Positions 47,518 to 57,105 of a stretch of DNA of 64,000 nt are shown here, one piece after another (position 1 is the first letter of the stretch; each line of letters begins with the position of its first letter). Origin of the DNA: Obelidium mucronatum (Eukaryota; Chytridiomycota; Chytridiomycetes; Chytridiales; Chytriomycetaceae); the NCBI GenBank assembly GCA_025765595.1, contig JAIVFH010000070.1:1-64000 (forward strand), given 5' to 3'. Below the pieces are notes generated by a model. It did not search any database. It was not told the origin of the DNA and saw only the letters and a list, made by a program, of their open reading frames with translations. Made by a program: the position numbers and the translations under genes.

Positions 47518-49009
47518 GCAGCCGAAAAAGCCAAACTTGACGCGCTTGTGGATAACAAGACCTATAGACTTGTGAAAGCTCCTGACGGCATCAACATCGT
47601 TGGCAGCAAATGGGTTTACAAGGTCAAGTTGAACAGCGATGGATCTGTTGAACGTTTTAAGGCATGTTTAGTCGCTCAGGGATATACACAACAATTCGGA
47701 TTTGACTATACGGAGACTCACTCACCGGTTATGCAGCAACTTTCAGATGGCTTTTATCGCTCACAGCAATTAACCGGTGGGATACCCGCATGTGTGACGT
47801 GAGCACCGCTTACTTGTATGGCGATATCGACGAACCTGTCTACATGAAGCAGCCTCCCAGATACGACGATGGAACCGGCAGGGTCTATGAACTCCTAAAA
47901 GGACTTTACGGATTAAAACAAGCGGGTCGTATATGGTAGAAGAAGTTGACAACTCACCTCAAAGAAACAGGATACACTCAGTCGAAAGCAGACCTGTGCA
48001 TCTTCTTTAAGACTGTGGATGGCAAGACGGTGCACTTGGCTATCTACGTCCACGACTTGTGTTTCTTTGGTGACCAAGCACTTATCGATGAGGGCGTGAT
48101 TTCTCTTAGGAAGGAATTCAAAATGCGAGACTTAGGAAAAATTACCTACACAATTGGAATACAAGTTGAACACGTGCCCTCCGGAATCTTCATCCACCAA
48201 TCAAAATACATCAAGGAAATCTTGGAGCGATTTACGGGGCATTTTTCACATTATCCAATTTCCACTCCCTTGCCAAGCTCATTTTCACCAACTCCAGCAT
48301 CAGACACCACCCCCCTCTTCAACAACCCATCCCTATACCTTGAAGCCATCGGATGCCTTAACTACGCAGCTATCAACACTTGCCCGGATATTTCCACAGC
48401 TATCTCCTTTCTATCCATCTTCTCCAGCAAACCATCACAACAACACTGGGAAGACCTCATGCGTGTCTTCCGCTACATCCATGACACACAAGACCACGGT
48501 ATCTTCTACTCCAAACAAGGCAATTCAAGTCCTATTGGCTACAGCAACGCCGCGTACAACATCCACCACTAAGCGAAGTCTCAGCTTGGCTACATGGTTG
48601 TACTCGCAGATGGCGTCATCAGCTGGAAATCATCCAAGACTCCAGTCACACCACTTTCGTCTACAGAAGCCGAATACATGTCCATCAGCAAATTAGGACG
48701 CGAACTACAATCATTTATTCAGCTATACGATACACTCAACATACCACTCGAAAAACCAATTCAAGTATTCGAAGACAACCAGTCTACAATTCATCAATGC
48801 AACAATGACGTATTCTCACATCGATCGAAACATATCAATATTCGATATCACTATATCCGCGAACTGGTCAATTTAAAGCAAGTCAAGGTCACTTGGATCA
48901 AGACCGCTGACCAGCCAGCCGATTTACTCACCAAGTGCCTTGGACGCGATCAATTCAAGAAACTTCGTGCTCGATTTGGCATGATGTCCCTTACCGCGAT
49001 TTCAATTTA
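47518..49009 (+). pseudogene. copia B reverse transcriptase and RNase H remnant
   Basis: RT starts at [20 protein letters not shown], passes a frameshift at about 47750 and a TAG at about 47937 (after LKQAGRIW). It continues through LAIYVHDLCFFG, where the catalytic YVDD reads YVHD, to RNase H (LSSTEAEYMSISKLG, TADQPADLLTKCLG). An in-frame TAA at about 48570 separates RT from RNase H. The changed catalytic Asp and the stops make it inactive. Confidence 0.88.
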
Positions 49010-49205
49010 ACAACTCACGATTCAAGATTGACTTCCGCGATACGCATTGGGGCTAGTCGTGATTTGCCCCCAATAATGCTAAGTCAATTCTATTCAATTC
49101 AATTTCGATTTCGATTCTAGAAACTAGAATACTTCATATTTTAAACATACAATTCATATAGAACAAATCAACTATTTATTCAAGTCCAAAAGTACACAAG
49201 AAAAC

Positions 49206-49280
49206 CAACCACTTAGCTCAATGGTCAGAGCGCAAGTCTGCTACCAAGACAACCCAGGTTCAAGACCTGCTCTGCGCACT
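49206..49280 (+). other. tRNA-like sequence with A and B boxes
   Basis: TTAGCTCAATGGTCAGAGC matches the D-arm/A-box consensus with a good 4-bp D stem; GGTTCAAGACC matches the B box. Between them GTCT and AGAC can pair around a 7-base loop. The acceptor stem does not pair, so this is not a functional tRNA. A tRNA-derived relic or internal Pol III promoter is more likely. Confidence 0.5.
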
Positions 49281-49616
49281 TGTTCAATTATTACATATCC
49301 GCCTATGAAGGTTTCACTTTATCCTTGCTTCGCCATTTTAATGGTTGAGCGAGGGACGAGTGTTTTAGTCAGTAAGAATCTGACACAGGGTGTAATAACG
49401 CAAGACCGCACAGAAAGACACAACTCTCAAGCGATTCACACAATCAAGGGGAAGGCACCATCACGTGACAATCACATGACCTTCGCCGAACCCGAATTAA
49501 TCACCAAGCCTTAATTAATCATTGGCAATTAATCAAGTCACATTCATGTCACATGATCCAAAGTCTGATCGTTGTTCAATTCATTCTTTATTCAATCATG
49601 TTCGCTTGAGGGGAAG

Positions 49617-49758
49617 TGTTGGAGGCACATGAAACTCATGTTGCAAGCTCCATGTTTGGGAATAAAGTTTAAGAATTCTCTCCAAAATCTCTCTAGTGCC
49701 CACAACGATCAGCTCACCTATCTACAGAACCAGCACCGCTTCCAGTCTCTCTACAACA
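49617..49758 (+). repeat. 3' LTR of copia B
   Basis: 142-bp direct repeat of 44820-44960, preceded by the polypurine tract gaggggaag. Confidence 0.82.
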
Positions 49759-50664
49759 TCCAGACCATCAATATAGTTCATCACGTGAAGCTTGAGACCT
49801 TGCTTGAACATAAGCATCTTGGTGTAATTGTTGTGTTGAGTACCAGCAATCCAGCGTAGGAAGTCGCGGGCGTAGGCTTGACAAGAAGTAGTTTGCGTTA
49901 AGGTCTTGGCCTTGTCATTAGCAATTGCTTCAGCAACACGTGGATCCTCGCCAAAGAAGGCGGCAAAAGCAAATTCCTGAAAGCTCGTGAACTGGAGCTC
50001 AGGCTTGGCGACGTGGTTGATGTACCACTTGGCAGCATTACCACCAAGATAGGATACCACAAAAGCAATCTTGGACTTGGTAGAAAGGATACCCTTGGGT
50101 CCAGAATTGTCAAAATTGAGATAGACTTTGAGCATAAAGTCATCAAAATCATCCGTAGCGAGTCCCTTGAAAACAGGAGGCTTGGCAACACGAAGAGAAT
50201 TTTTGTCAGACTTGGAGGATTCAAACCGGGAACCCGAGTCAGACTGAGCATCAGAGTCCGAAGCACTACCAGATCGGCTAACTGAACGTTGACGATGAAC
50301 TTTGCGCTCGGCTTTTGATGACGCAGCAAAGGCTTCAATTACTTTATCAAGACGACTAGATTGATTACGGACAAGACGAGACAGAGCCAAGAGATCCGTA
50401 CGGAAGGCATCCATGGTGGTGGCCACATCAAATTCATTATCCGTGTTGGCTCGCCTCATCAATTCCATCCAGAACATTGTTGGTTTGTTGTTTAGATTCA
50501 TCATCTTCATCAAAATCGTTCTTGAGAGAGACAAGGTTGGGAGCGACAGAGCGACGAGTAAGCAAGGATTGATCAGCGGCGGGGTTTGAAGGACCAGCGG
50601 CAGGAGAAGTAGCGGCAAAACCGACAGATTTCCGAGGAGCGGTAGCAGGAGGAGTGTCAGGCAT
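49759..50664 (-). pseudogene. Ty3/gypsy gag, truncated
   Basis: From the ATG at 50664 (MPDTPPATAPRKSVGF) with a frameshift at about 50460-50510 into a long frame containing the Retrotrans_gag core: KPPVFKGLATDDFDDFMLKV, WYINHVAKPELQF, FQEFAFAAFFGEDPRVAEA, YARDFLRWIAG. The C-terminal part, including any zinc knuckle and all of pol, is cut off at 49759 by the copia B LTR. It directly follows the LTR at 50689-51180 on the same strand. Confidence 0.82.
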
Positions 50665-50688
50665 TATTGTATTTTAGTTTCTATACTA

Positions 50689-51180
50689 TGTTAGAACCAG
50701 ATAGTCAATAAAAGACTTAAGGGTTCTTGAAGGCACAAGGGCTTAGGGGGCACGAGGGCTTGACCAACAACAGCTTGAGGTCACGAGAGACGGAAACAAA
50801 GAGTCACAAAACTGAAGACTAACACAGAATGTATTGAAACTGAACTAAAACTCAGAGCAGAAAGCTTGCTATTTATGCAAGTTCTGGAATTTCAAATAAC
50901 AAAAGTTCAAAACTGAAAACAAATTGAAAATCAAACAGAAATTGTGATAGCAAGAGTGATGGCACAATAATATGTGAAATCAAGAATGATATCAGAAAAC
51001 TGAAACAGAAAAACTTGATAAAATGACAAATCAAAGATGACTAATACAAAAATAGAAACTAGAAGTAAAACGTTACTAGCAGGGATCAAACCCGGGTTTC
51101 CATCGTGCGAGTCACGCGTAACAACCATTTAGCTACAGAACTATAAGTAAATATCCCTATAAGACGGGTGATTCCTAACA
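50689..51180 (-). repeat. Ty3/gypsy LTR
   Basis: 492 bp with perfect short inverted ends TGTTAG...CTAACA. On the minus strand a purine tract (aggggatga) and the end of an integrase/chromodomain frame precede it, and a gag ATG lies 25 bp after it. It therefore serves as the 3' LTR of one gypsy copy and the 5' LTR of another. Confidence 0.85.
51085..51145 (-). other. tRNA-like sequence inside the gypsy LTR
   Basis: On the minus strand TAGCTAAATGGTT (A-box-like) and GGGTTTGATCCC (B-box-like) lie at tRNA spacing, with a partly pairing anticodon arm (CGTG/CACG) and a weak acceptor stem. It aligns without gaps to the tRNA-like sequence at 49206-49280. Not a plausible working tRNA. Confidence 0.5.
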
Positions 51181-51845
51181 TCATCCCCTTCTTTTCTTGC
51201 GATTGCGAACACTTGCAGCAATCGCACCAGGACCAGGCTTATCGGGATATTTGGCATGGAATTCAGAGACCAACTCAGCAGAACCAGAAACATTGGAAGC
51301 AGGCTCCCAGGAGCGGTCAGAGTTAGAATACCCCATCCAATGAACTAAATATTGAAGTTTGTTGTAGAAAACGCGAGAATCCAAGATTTCTTGAACTTCC
51401 CATTCTTCAGTGTTGTCCACGATAACTGGAGGAGGCGGAGGTTGGGTAAACGCGGCGACAATATTCTTGGTCCTGGGATGAAGCAAAGACGCGTGGAATA
51501 CTGGATGAATACGCATGGTAGAAGGTAAGGCATGCTCAAAGGCGACTGGATTGATGACGCGCTTGACTCAATCTTTTGAGAAGGACGATTAGTCTTGATA
51601 TTGCGACAATCCAAGAAAACCAAGTCCCCGGGTTTAATTTCAGGAACCGGTAACCGAGATTTGTTGGCCTGAGTGGTGTAACCTTCCTGGGCAAACTTTA
51701 AGTTTGCACGACAAGGATAGTCTTCATGGACGCGAGGCGATCTTCAGCGTCAGGAACAGAGGATTCACGAATAACAGCGGGGTCAAAAATTGGATTGTGA
51801 CCAGAGTTTGCGAAGAATGGTGTATGACCAGTAGAGATCCAAGAG
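51181..51845 (-). pseudogene. Ty3/gypsy integrase C-terminus with chromodomain
   Basis: Reading towards lower coordinates: TGHTPFFANSGHNPIFD (integrase), LPVPEIKPGDLVFLDCRNIKT, a frameshift at about 51570, then MRIHPVFHASLLHPRT and the chromodomain EEWEVQEILDSRVF, YLVHWMGYSNSDRSWEP. The order integrase - HPVFHxSLL - chromodomain identifies a chromovirus. Everything upstream of 51845 on this strand (protease, RT, RNase H, most of integrase) is missing. Confidence 0.88.
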
Positions 51846-52191
51846 AAGCAGCCTCAGATGCACACATTGTTATGAACACTGGCACTTTCTCTCCTTTCAA
51901 AGAGAAGAGAGTGGATTCACTGCTTCTTGGCACAGATGGGGTTTTAAAATAGGGTTCATTGACATTTAAGAGAAGACCTGTTTTGTCATTTCGCAGTTGG
52001 GGGCCAAGTTCTTCACAGCACCAATTGAAGGTGGAACAACCAACACAAAGGCGTTCCTTGAACAACATGTCAGTTACTGACTTGAAATCAACTTTCCAAA
52101 ACTGCCCAGTGGAACACTCATTTGTCTGAAGAAAAAAGGAACTTATTTCTTCTTCAAGAGGCAGAATGCCCACTGCGCTCTTCCAGGACAT
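51846..52191 (-). other. unassigned open frame next to the gypsy fragment
   Basis: About 112 codons from MSWKSAVGILPLEEE, with a Cys cluster (LCVGCSTFNWCC). It runs in frame into the gypsy integrase only by chance. No family recognised; it may be a fragment of another mobile element. Confidence 0.25.
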
Positions 52192-53271
52192 CTAGTAGTA
52201 CATGGAAGTGTAAGCATTTATACCATCATAGATCCAGTGTTTGATGATTTTTAGATCAGGACTTCGAGTGTTAATGGCAAGAAAGCTACAGCTTTCAACT
52301 TAAAAATGCAACTGACGTCTCAGTACATAAAGAATTAATAAACATTTATTGATATTTCTATTTAACAATGAGCTATTTTAATGTTTGATTGGATCCAGGC
52401 AAAGGGGCAATTTCAGCTTCACTTGTTTTTTCTATCCAGTTATGGTTTTGCCCATTTGATTGGCTCTTATTTGGTTTGCAACCAGAGGCCAGACATATAA
52501 CCAGGTGGTATTGTGCCTTTCAGCCAAAATTCTACTTTCCTGCCTGAAATTCAGCTGGCCAGCAATCCTTCATTAATCCCCCGGATCACAATTGCAATAG
52601 AACAACACACTTTATGACATCCAAATTGCCACCATGGCATTGGTACGTTTATAGTGTTTGATATGTGGCAGAATCATACAGCTGCAGCCTCTTCTTGGTG
52701 ATGAAATCAAATGAATACGACCGGTTAAGGCAGGAGAAGAGTTGCAACCAGCACCGTAGGTGGTTCAAGTGGCCCCAAGCCAAAGCAGACATCCAGAGCA
52801 CAAGAACATAAGACAATGCAACAATCTGTTGCAGAAGAGATTTAAGGTGCAACATCTGTACTCCCTGTGCTAGCTTTTCAATCTTCAGTGAATGTTGGCA
52901 ACGTTTGGGCTTAATGTGCTCCTGTTGCACCAGAAAATTCTGTGCCTTCTGGTGTCATAGAAATCACTACAGCAACTCAAACTCCACATCAATACAATCT
53001 CTTTACACCTCTGAAGTACGTGTCAGATTCTTTGCAAGTGACGCCATTGCCTTGCTCATCATGTTTGATCCAGTTTGAAATGGTTGTTGGGACTTACAGG
53101 CTATCTCACACCTTTCAGCCCCTCTCAATAGTGCAAACAAAGAGCATGTTGTTTGACTTGTTGTGATGCATGTTTCATGAGCACAGCATGGTCCAAATCC
53201 ATGTTGACAATTGTAAGTTGCAAACGAGGCAGGTTCGGGATCAGGTTTAGATCAATCCGAAAAAAACGGGT

Positions 53272-53302
<31 letters not shown>

Positions 53303-54034
53303 GCGCAATCCTGAACCCGCCCCAAAACCTGACGGATTTAAGAGAAAATCTGTCAAAACTGATTTCTATGAATTTTCACAAATATCCTTTTTAGCTTGCT
53401 AGCTAAAAGCTACAGGTCCTTTTTCTCCGTGCGGCGACATTGGGTGGCACAGCTTGCACTTACGTAATGCACTGTCTGAGATCTACAAGCAATCTCTAAA
53501 TTGGGTGGCACAGCCTACCCAGTTCCAATAAAAAAGAATTATTGGAATTCCAATATACTTACTCATCTGCTGTGTTGGGATGCTTGCAACAACTAACCCC
53601 TCTCAGTGTCAGAACTCTCCAAGGCTCACCACATATAGAAGCTTTTAATACTGTAACACGTTCTCTGCCACAGTATGCAAAACAGAAAAAGAGATTCACT
53701 TAATAATGATCCAGCTGTCCCAATTGCAGTTGGCAACATCAGGATTCCATGACTGCTTCTGGATTAATAATTTTTAAGTTAACAAAGTTCAAACATCAAC
53801 TTAGCTTTTTCTCTCTGTTCAAAACATCTCCAATAAGTTTGAATAATTGGAAAAAGATTTAATCACACAGCATCATCAATTGTAATTAAGGTTTCCTAAA
53901 CTATGAGTTACACTAACAACAAATGCTCAAATACCAAACTTCAAAGTTTCTTTGTACCTTGAAAAAGTCCAATAATTTTGAAATATTGGAATTAATCAGC
54001 CATCTTGATGACTCATCAAATGCCTACTCTAAAA
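52192..54034. other. non-coding repeat-rich stretch
   Basis: No gene recognised. Holds a 30-base G run (53274-53303) and two copies of tgggtggcacagc about 60 bp apart (near 53440 and 53500). AT-rich remainder. Confidence 0.5.
53274..53303 (+). repeat. 30-base poly-G run
   Basis: Uninterrupted G homopolymer, preceded by gggttt. Could form G-quadruplex structures; the exact length is prone to sequencing error. Confidence 0.85.
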
Positions 54035-54039
54035 AAGCC
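54035..54039 (+). repeat. target-site duplication, left copy (AAGCC)
   Basis: Five bases directly before the 5' LTR, identical to 62224-62228 directly after the 3' LTR. Confidence 0.9.
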
Positions 54040-54515
54040 TGACAGTTATTATGATGTGTGGTATTTTGTTGTCAATAAATCTCATGTGTGCTACACATGA
54101 AAAAGACTCTTAATCCAATACACACAACATCCTAACTTATTCTAGTGAACTAAATCGTATGTAGAATATAATAAACATGCTCACTTTATTTAATTGATAC
54201 AACGCGTAATCTAATATATCCCATCTGGATTCTAAGGTTGATACGTGGTCAGCTTTCCTTGGAAGCAAGAAAGCCAGACGTACAACTTTGGAAGAAAGAC
54301 TCGTGAATGGTATTCACTCGCGGACCATGGTATAATTAGAATAAGGGTGTTAGTATGAAATGAGGCGTTAGTGTGTTCTGGGGAAAATACCTGAAACATG
54401 TGTTTCAGACTAACTCCGGGTATAAATACAAAGAAGTGTTAGAAGGAGAAGAGAAGAGAACATTCCACGAAACAAGTGTGCTAAACACACTGACCACTCA
54501 CCGTGATCTTTGACA
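54040..54515 (+). repeat. 5' LTR of copia C
   Basis: 476 bp, TGACAG...TTTGACA. Contains the likely promoter TATA box (tataaata at 54421). Confidence 0.95.
54421..54428 (+). promoter_or_regulatory. TATA box in the copia C LTR
   Basis: tataaata about 95 bp before the LTR end, the usual place for the U3/R promoter; the same sequence is in the 3' LTR at about 62130. Confidence 0.6.
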
Positions 54516-54891
54516 CAAAGTTGTAGTTTAAGTGCTATGGGTCTCCGATTGAGTACTCACTGAGCGGAGCTTGCTCCAATCAGCTGAGTTGAAATCAATG
54601 TCGACGGAAGACACCAAAACCGCTATAAGTGAGAACAAAGGGTTGACTGAGTACGACTGCGGTTTAAACGATCCCTTGATCAAACCTGCGGAAGTTGAAA
54701 TTGATGTCAGTCACATCCCATAAATTTGAACCCAACAAAAGAACTTATCTCAACCACATAGCATAAGCAATAGTAACTGAGATCTGTGATTGAGTTGGAA
54801 GTTTGGAGTTTGATTCAAAGTCATTTTCCTATGACACATTGTGTTGGAAAAATAGTGACAGCGAAGAAAAACTACACAATAAATTGTTGAA

Positions 54892-55242
54892 ATGTCAGAA
54901 ACTGACGATGACATGCCTGAACTCATAGATTCTACAAACTGGAGATCCCAGTGCGAGATTGAGATGGCAGAAATCGCAGCGAAGATGGCATATCAAGTAA
55001 TCCATGGCGATCCAACCAACCACAAGTGGGCAAACCTCTCCAAAGAAGAGAGAGTGGAACTCATCGAAAGTTGGAGATCTTCTGGATTCCTGGTTAAATT
55101 GAGTGACGCGGAACTTCGCTATTGTCTCACATTAGTGGGCCTAATGGATAGTGGATACGATCACAGTGCAGGAGGAAACAATGAACAGACAGAAACTCCT
55201 AAAACTGAAACGGAAAGCACGCCATTCAATCTAAACAGATAA
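54892..55242 (+). CDS. extra ORF upstream of gag in copia C
   Basis: 116 codons from MSETDDDMPELIDSTNW, acidic with a helical middle (EIAAKMAYQVIHGD, NLSKEERVELIESW). No zinc knuckle and no similarity I recognise. It lies 377 bp after the 5' LTR and 465 bp before the gag ATG, in its own frame with its own stop. Standard copia elements have one gag-pol ORF, so an additional leader protein is unusual. It has no internal stop in an element that otherwise has several. Confidence 0.6.
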   Translation: MSETDDDMPELIDSTNWRSQCEIEMAEIAAKMAYQVIHGDPTNHKWANLSKEERVELIESWRSSGFLVKLSDAELRYCLTLVGLMDSGYDHSAGGNNEQTETPKTETESTPFNLNR

Positions 55243-55707
55243 TAATAAATAAAGACTTATTTTAGATTTAAAATTAGTTGTGTATACCAATTTTGAGGTT
55301 GTTTGTACAAAAATGAAATTTCGCATAAGTCCTAGAAACAAAACTACCGCGTTTTCGAAAGTAGAAACTAAATTAAAATACATAAAAAGCACTGTATCTG
55401 AAGTTTCAATCAATTCGATGCCCCCGCGACTGGTTTATAAACGTTTAAAGTGAACTTTAATCAAAATAAACGCGTAAACAAAACCAATTTTGGCCCCTCA
55501 CAGCGCCTCTTTGAGGATCAAATCAGCGTGAATTAAGGAGCTAAATCTGTAAATTAGACAGATAGGCGCCGAGAGGCACCAATGCTACACTCACAAGAGA
55601 TCACCAAAGGAGGAGTGATGGACGGCAAATCACACACAAAGATGAAAATCTGAAATAAAGAAAATAATTAAACCTGTGAAATCCAAAACAGTTATCAAAG
55701 AGGGAAT
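55243..55707. other. untranslated interval between the extra ORF and gag
   Basis: About 465 bp, AT-rich with many stops in all frames. No gene seen. Confidence 0.5.
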
Positions 55708-57105
55708 ATGGCACCTAAGAAAGCTGAAGCTAAGAGACCGGCAAATGTTGCCGCAACAGCCTCAACTATTACCCCACAGCATTACCTTGACATTGAAACG
55801 TACCTGGTTGATTCCGGCTACAGATCACAAGTCAATGACCTGAAGGGTAGAGAAATGCCAGACTCTCAAAACTGGGAATTGGACGCAGTAGACCCGAACC
55901 CACCTTCAAAACCAGTCCAAAACATCGCTGATGAAGAGACAGATGAAGACTATGCTGAAAGATTGGATGCCCACTATATTCGATACAAGAATTGGAGTGA
56001 CGCTGTGCAATCTCAAGCAAATCTGAAGTCTGCACGTTTGAAGGAGGAACAAAGCTATGACATAGTATCACTACTTTGAAAGGCTTCTTTACCGAGGTAC
56101 ATTGGAATGCAATTTCCCAATCAGACGATTACAAGGAGAAAAATATTCTCTCAGTCGCCCTGAAGGAGATTAAAACCCAATTTGTCACTTTGAAAAACAC
56201 GGGTATCTCAATTCTTTTATTTAGTAATATAAAATAAACCATTAATAAAAGAGAATTTAAAACAAAGGTTATGATTTTCGCCGTTGGATTCAACAAGTTG
56301 AGAGCACTCATATTCCGAGTGATAAACGCAATAAGATTGAATCCTGGGTCACGGAATTCATCCCAAGCTGGACTAAAATCTTGACGCAGCCAAATATCTT
56401 GAAGGAAAGAATCCTTGAAGCAGTAAAGGACGATATCCAAACCGACGATGAAAGCCATGAGACCATTGTTGATTCAGTCCTTACCTTCTTAAAGGTGGAA
56501 TTCTTTAATATTGCGATCCTGAACTCGCTCCCTTTGCCAATGTCTCCTTTAGGTATTCGATTCCAGACACTAAAGAATGATTTAGAAACAAAAGGAATTG
56601 TAAAAACCTGCGAGACTGTCGAGAAGGCACTGGAAATGGTTCTTGAAATAATCAAGGGTCACCAGACAGATCAGGAAATTTGTGAACCTGAAAGAAAGGC
56701 AGCTGAAGAAAAGAAGAAAGCAAACTCTGTCAAAAAGTCGGAAGACAAAAAGAAGGCAGCAGCAGCAAACTTTTCGAAGGATAAACCAGCACAAACCAAA
56801 TTCAAAGGAGCAGGAAAAACTCAGTGGAAAAACAATCCAAAACCAATCCAAAGAGGTGATTGTTTTATCTGCAAGGATTCCGCATGCGAAAAGCACGCTC
56901 CGAGCGTCTGTCCAAAAGTACTCAAGAAATTGGAAGAGGGGAATGTGAAAGATGCACAAGACTTACTGGCAAAATCCGCCCAAATTCAATCTTGAAGAAG
57001 AGGGTCTCAAATGTAATTAGAGATTCATCGGATGAAGAAGCAACGGAAAATGAAGCCGATTCAACTGAAGAGACTGTAAAGAAGTCTGCAAAAGCGTTGA
57101 AAAAG
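55708..57105 (+). CDS. copia C gag
   Basis: Starts at MAPKKAEAKRPANVA. Frame 1 runs to about 56060, then a one-base shift leads to a frame reading SITTLKGFFTEVHWNA. A 65-bp GT-AG interval (56203-56267) then joins in frame to GYDFRRWIQQVES, and on through NILKERILEAVKDDIQ to a Lys-rich stretch and a cysteine cluster (CFICKDSACEKHAPSVCP) that stands in for the zinc knuckle. This frame stops at 56995; a second one-base shift at about 56980 continues as KKRVSNVIRDSSDEEA to 57105. Gag packages the element RNA. The two shifts may be damage or programmed frameshifts. Confidence 0.75.
56203..56267 (+). other. intron-like interval in copia C gag
   Basis: GTATCT...ACAAAG, 65 bp, AT-rich. Removing it joins two open frames exactly (phase 1 on both sides). 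Size and borders match host introns in the window. Confidence 0.5.

Larger units (their letters stand above)
44820..49758 (+). mobile_element. Ty1/copia retrotransposon B, inserted into copia A2
   Basis: Bounded by near-identical direct repeats of 141 bp (44820-44960) and 142 bp (49617-49758), both TGTTGGAGGC...CTACAACA. The purine tract gaggggaag sits just before the 3' repeat. Inside are gag, integrase, RT and RNase H pieces in copia order. No target-site duplication: the left flank is gctaa and the right flank tccag. The right flank is not the continuation of copia A2 but gypsy sequence. The element is defective (deletion between gag and integrase, stops, altered RT motif). Confidence 0.88.

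Noticed and set aside
49206..49280. Functional tRNA gene
   Set aside because: A and B boxes are good but the acceptor stem does not pair and the base before the anticodon is not T.
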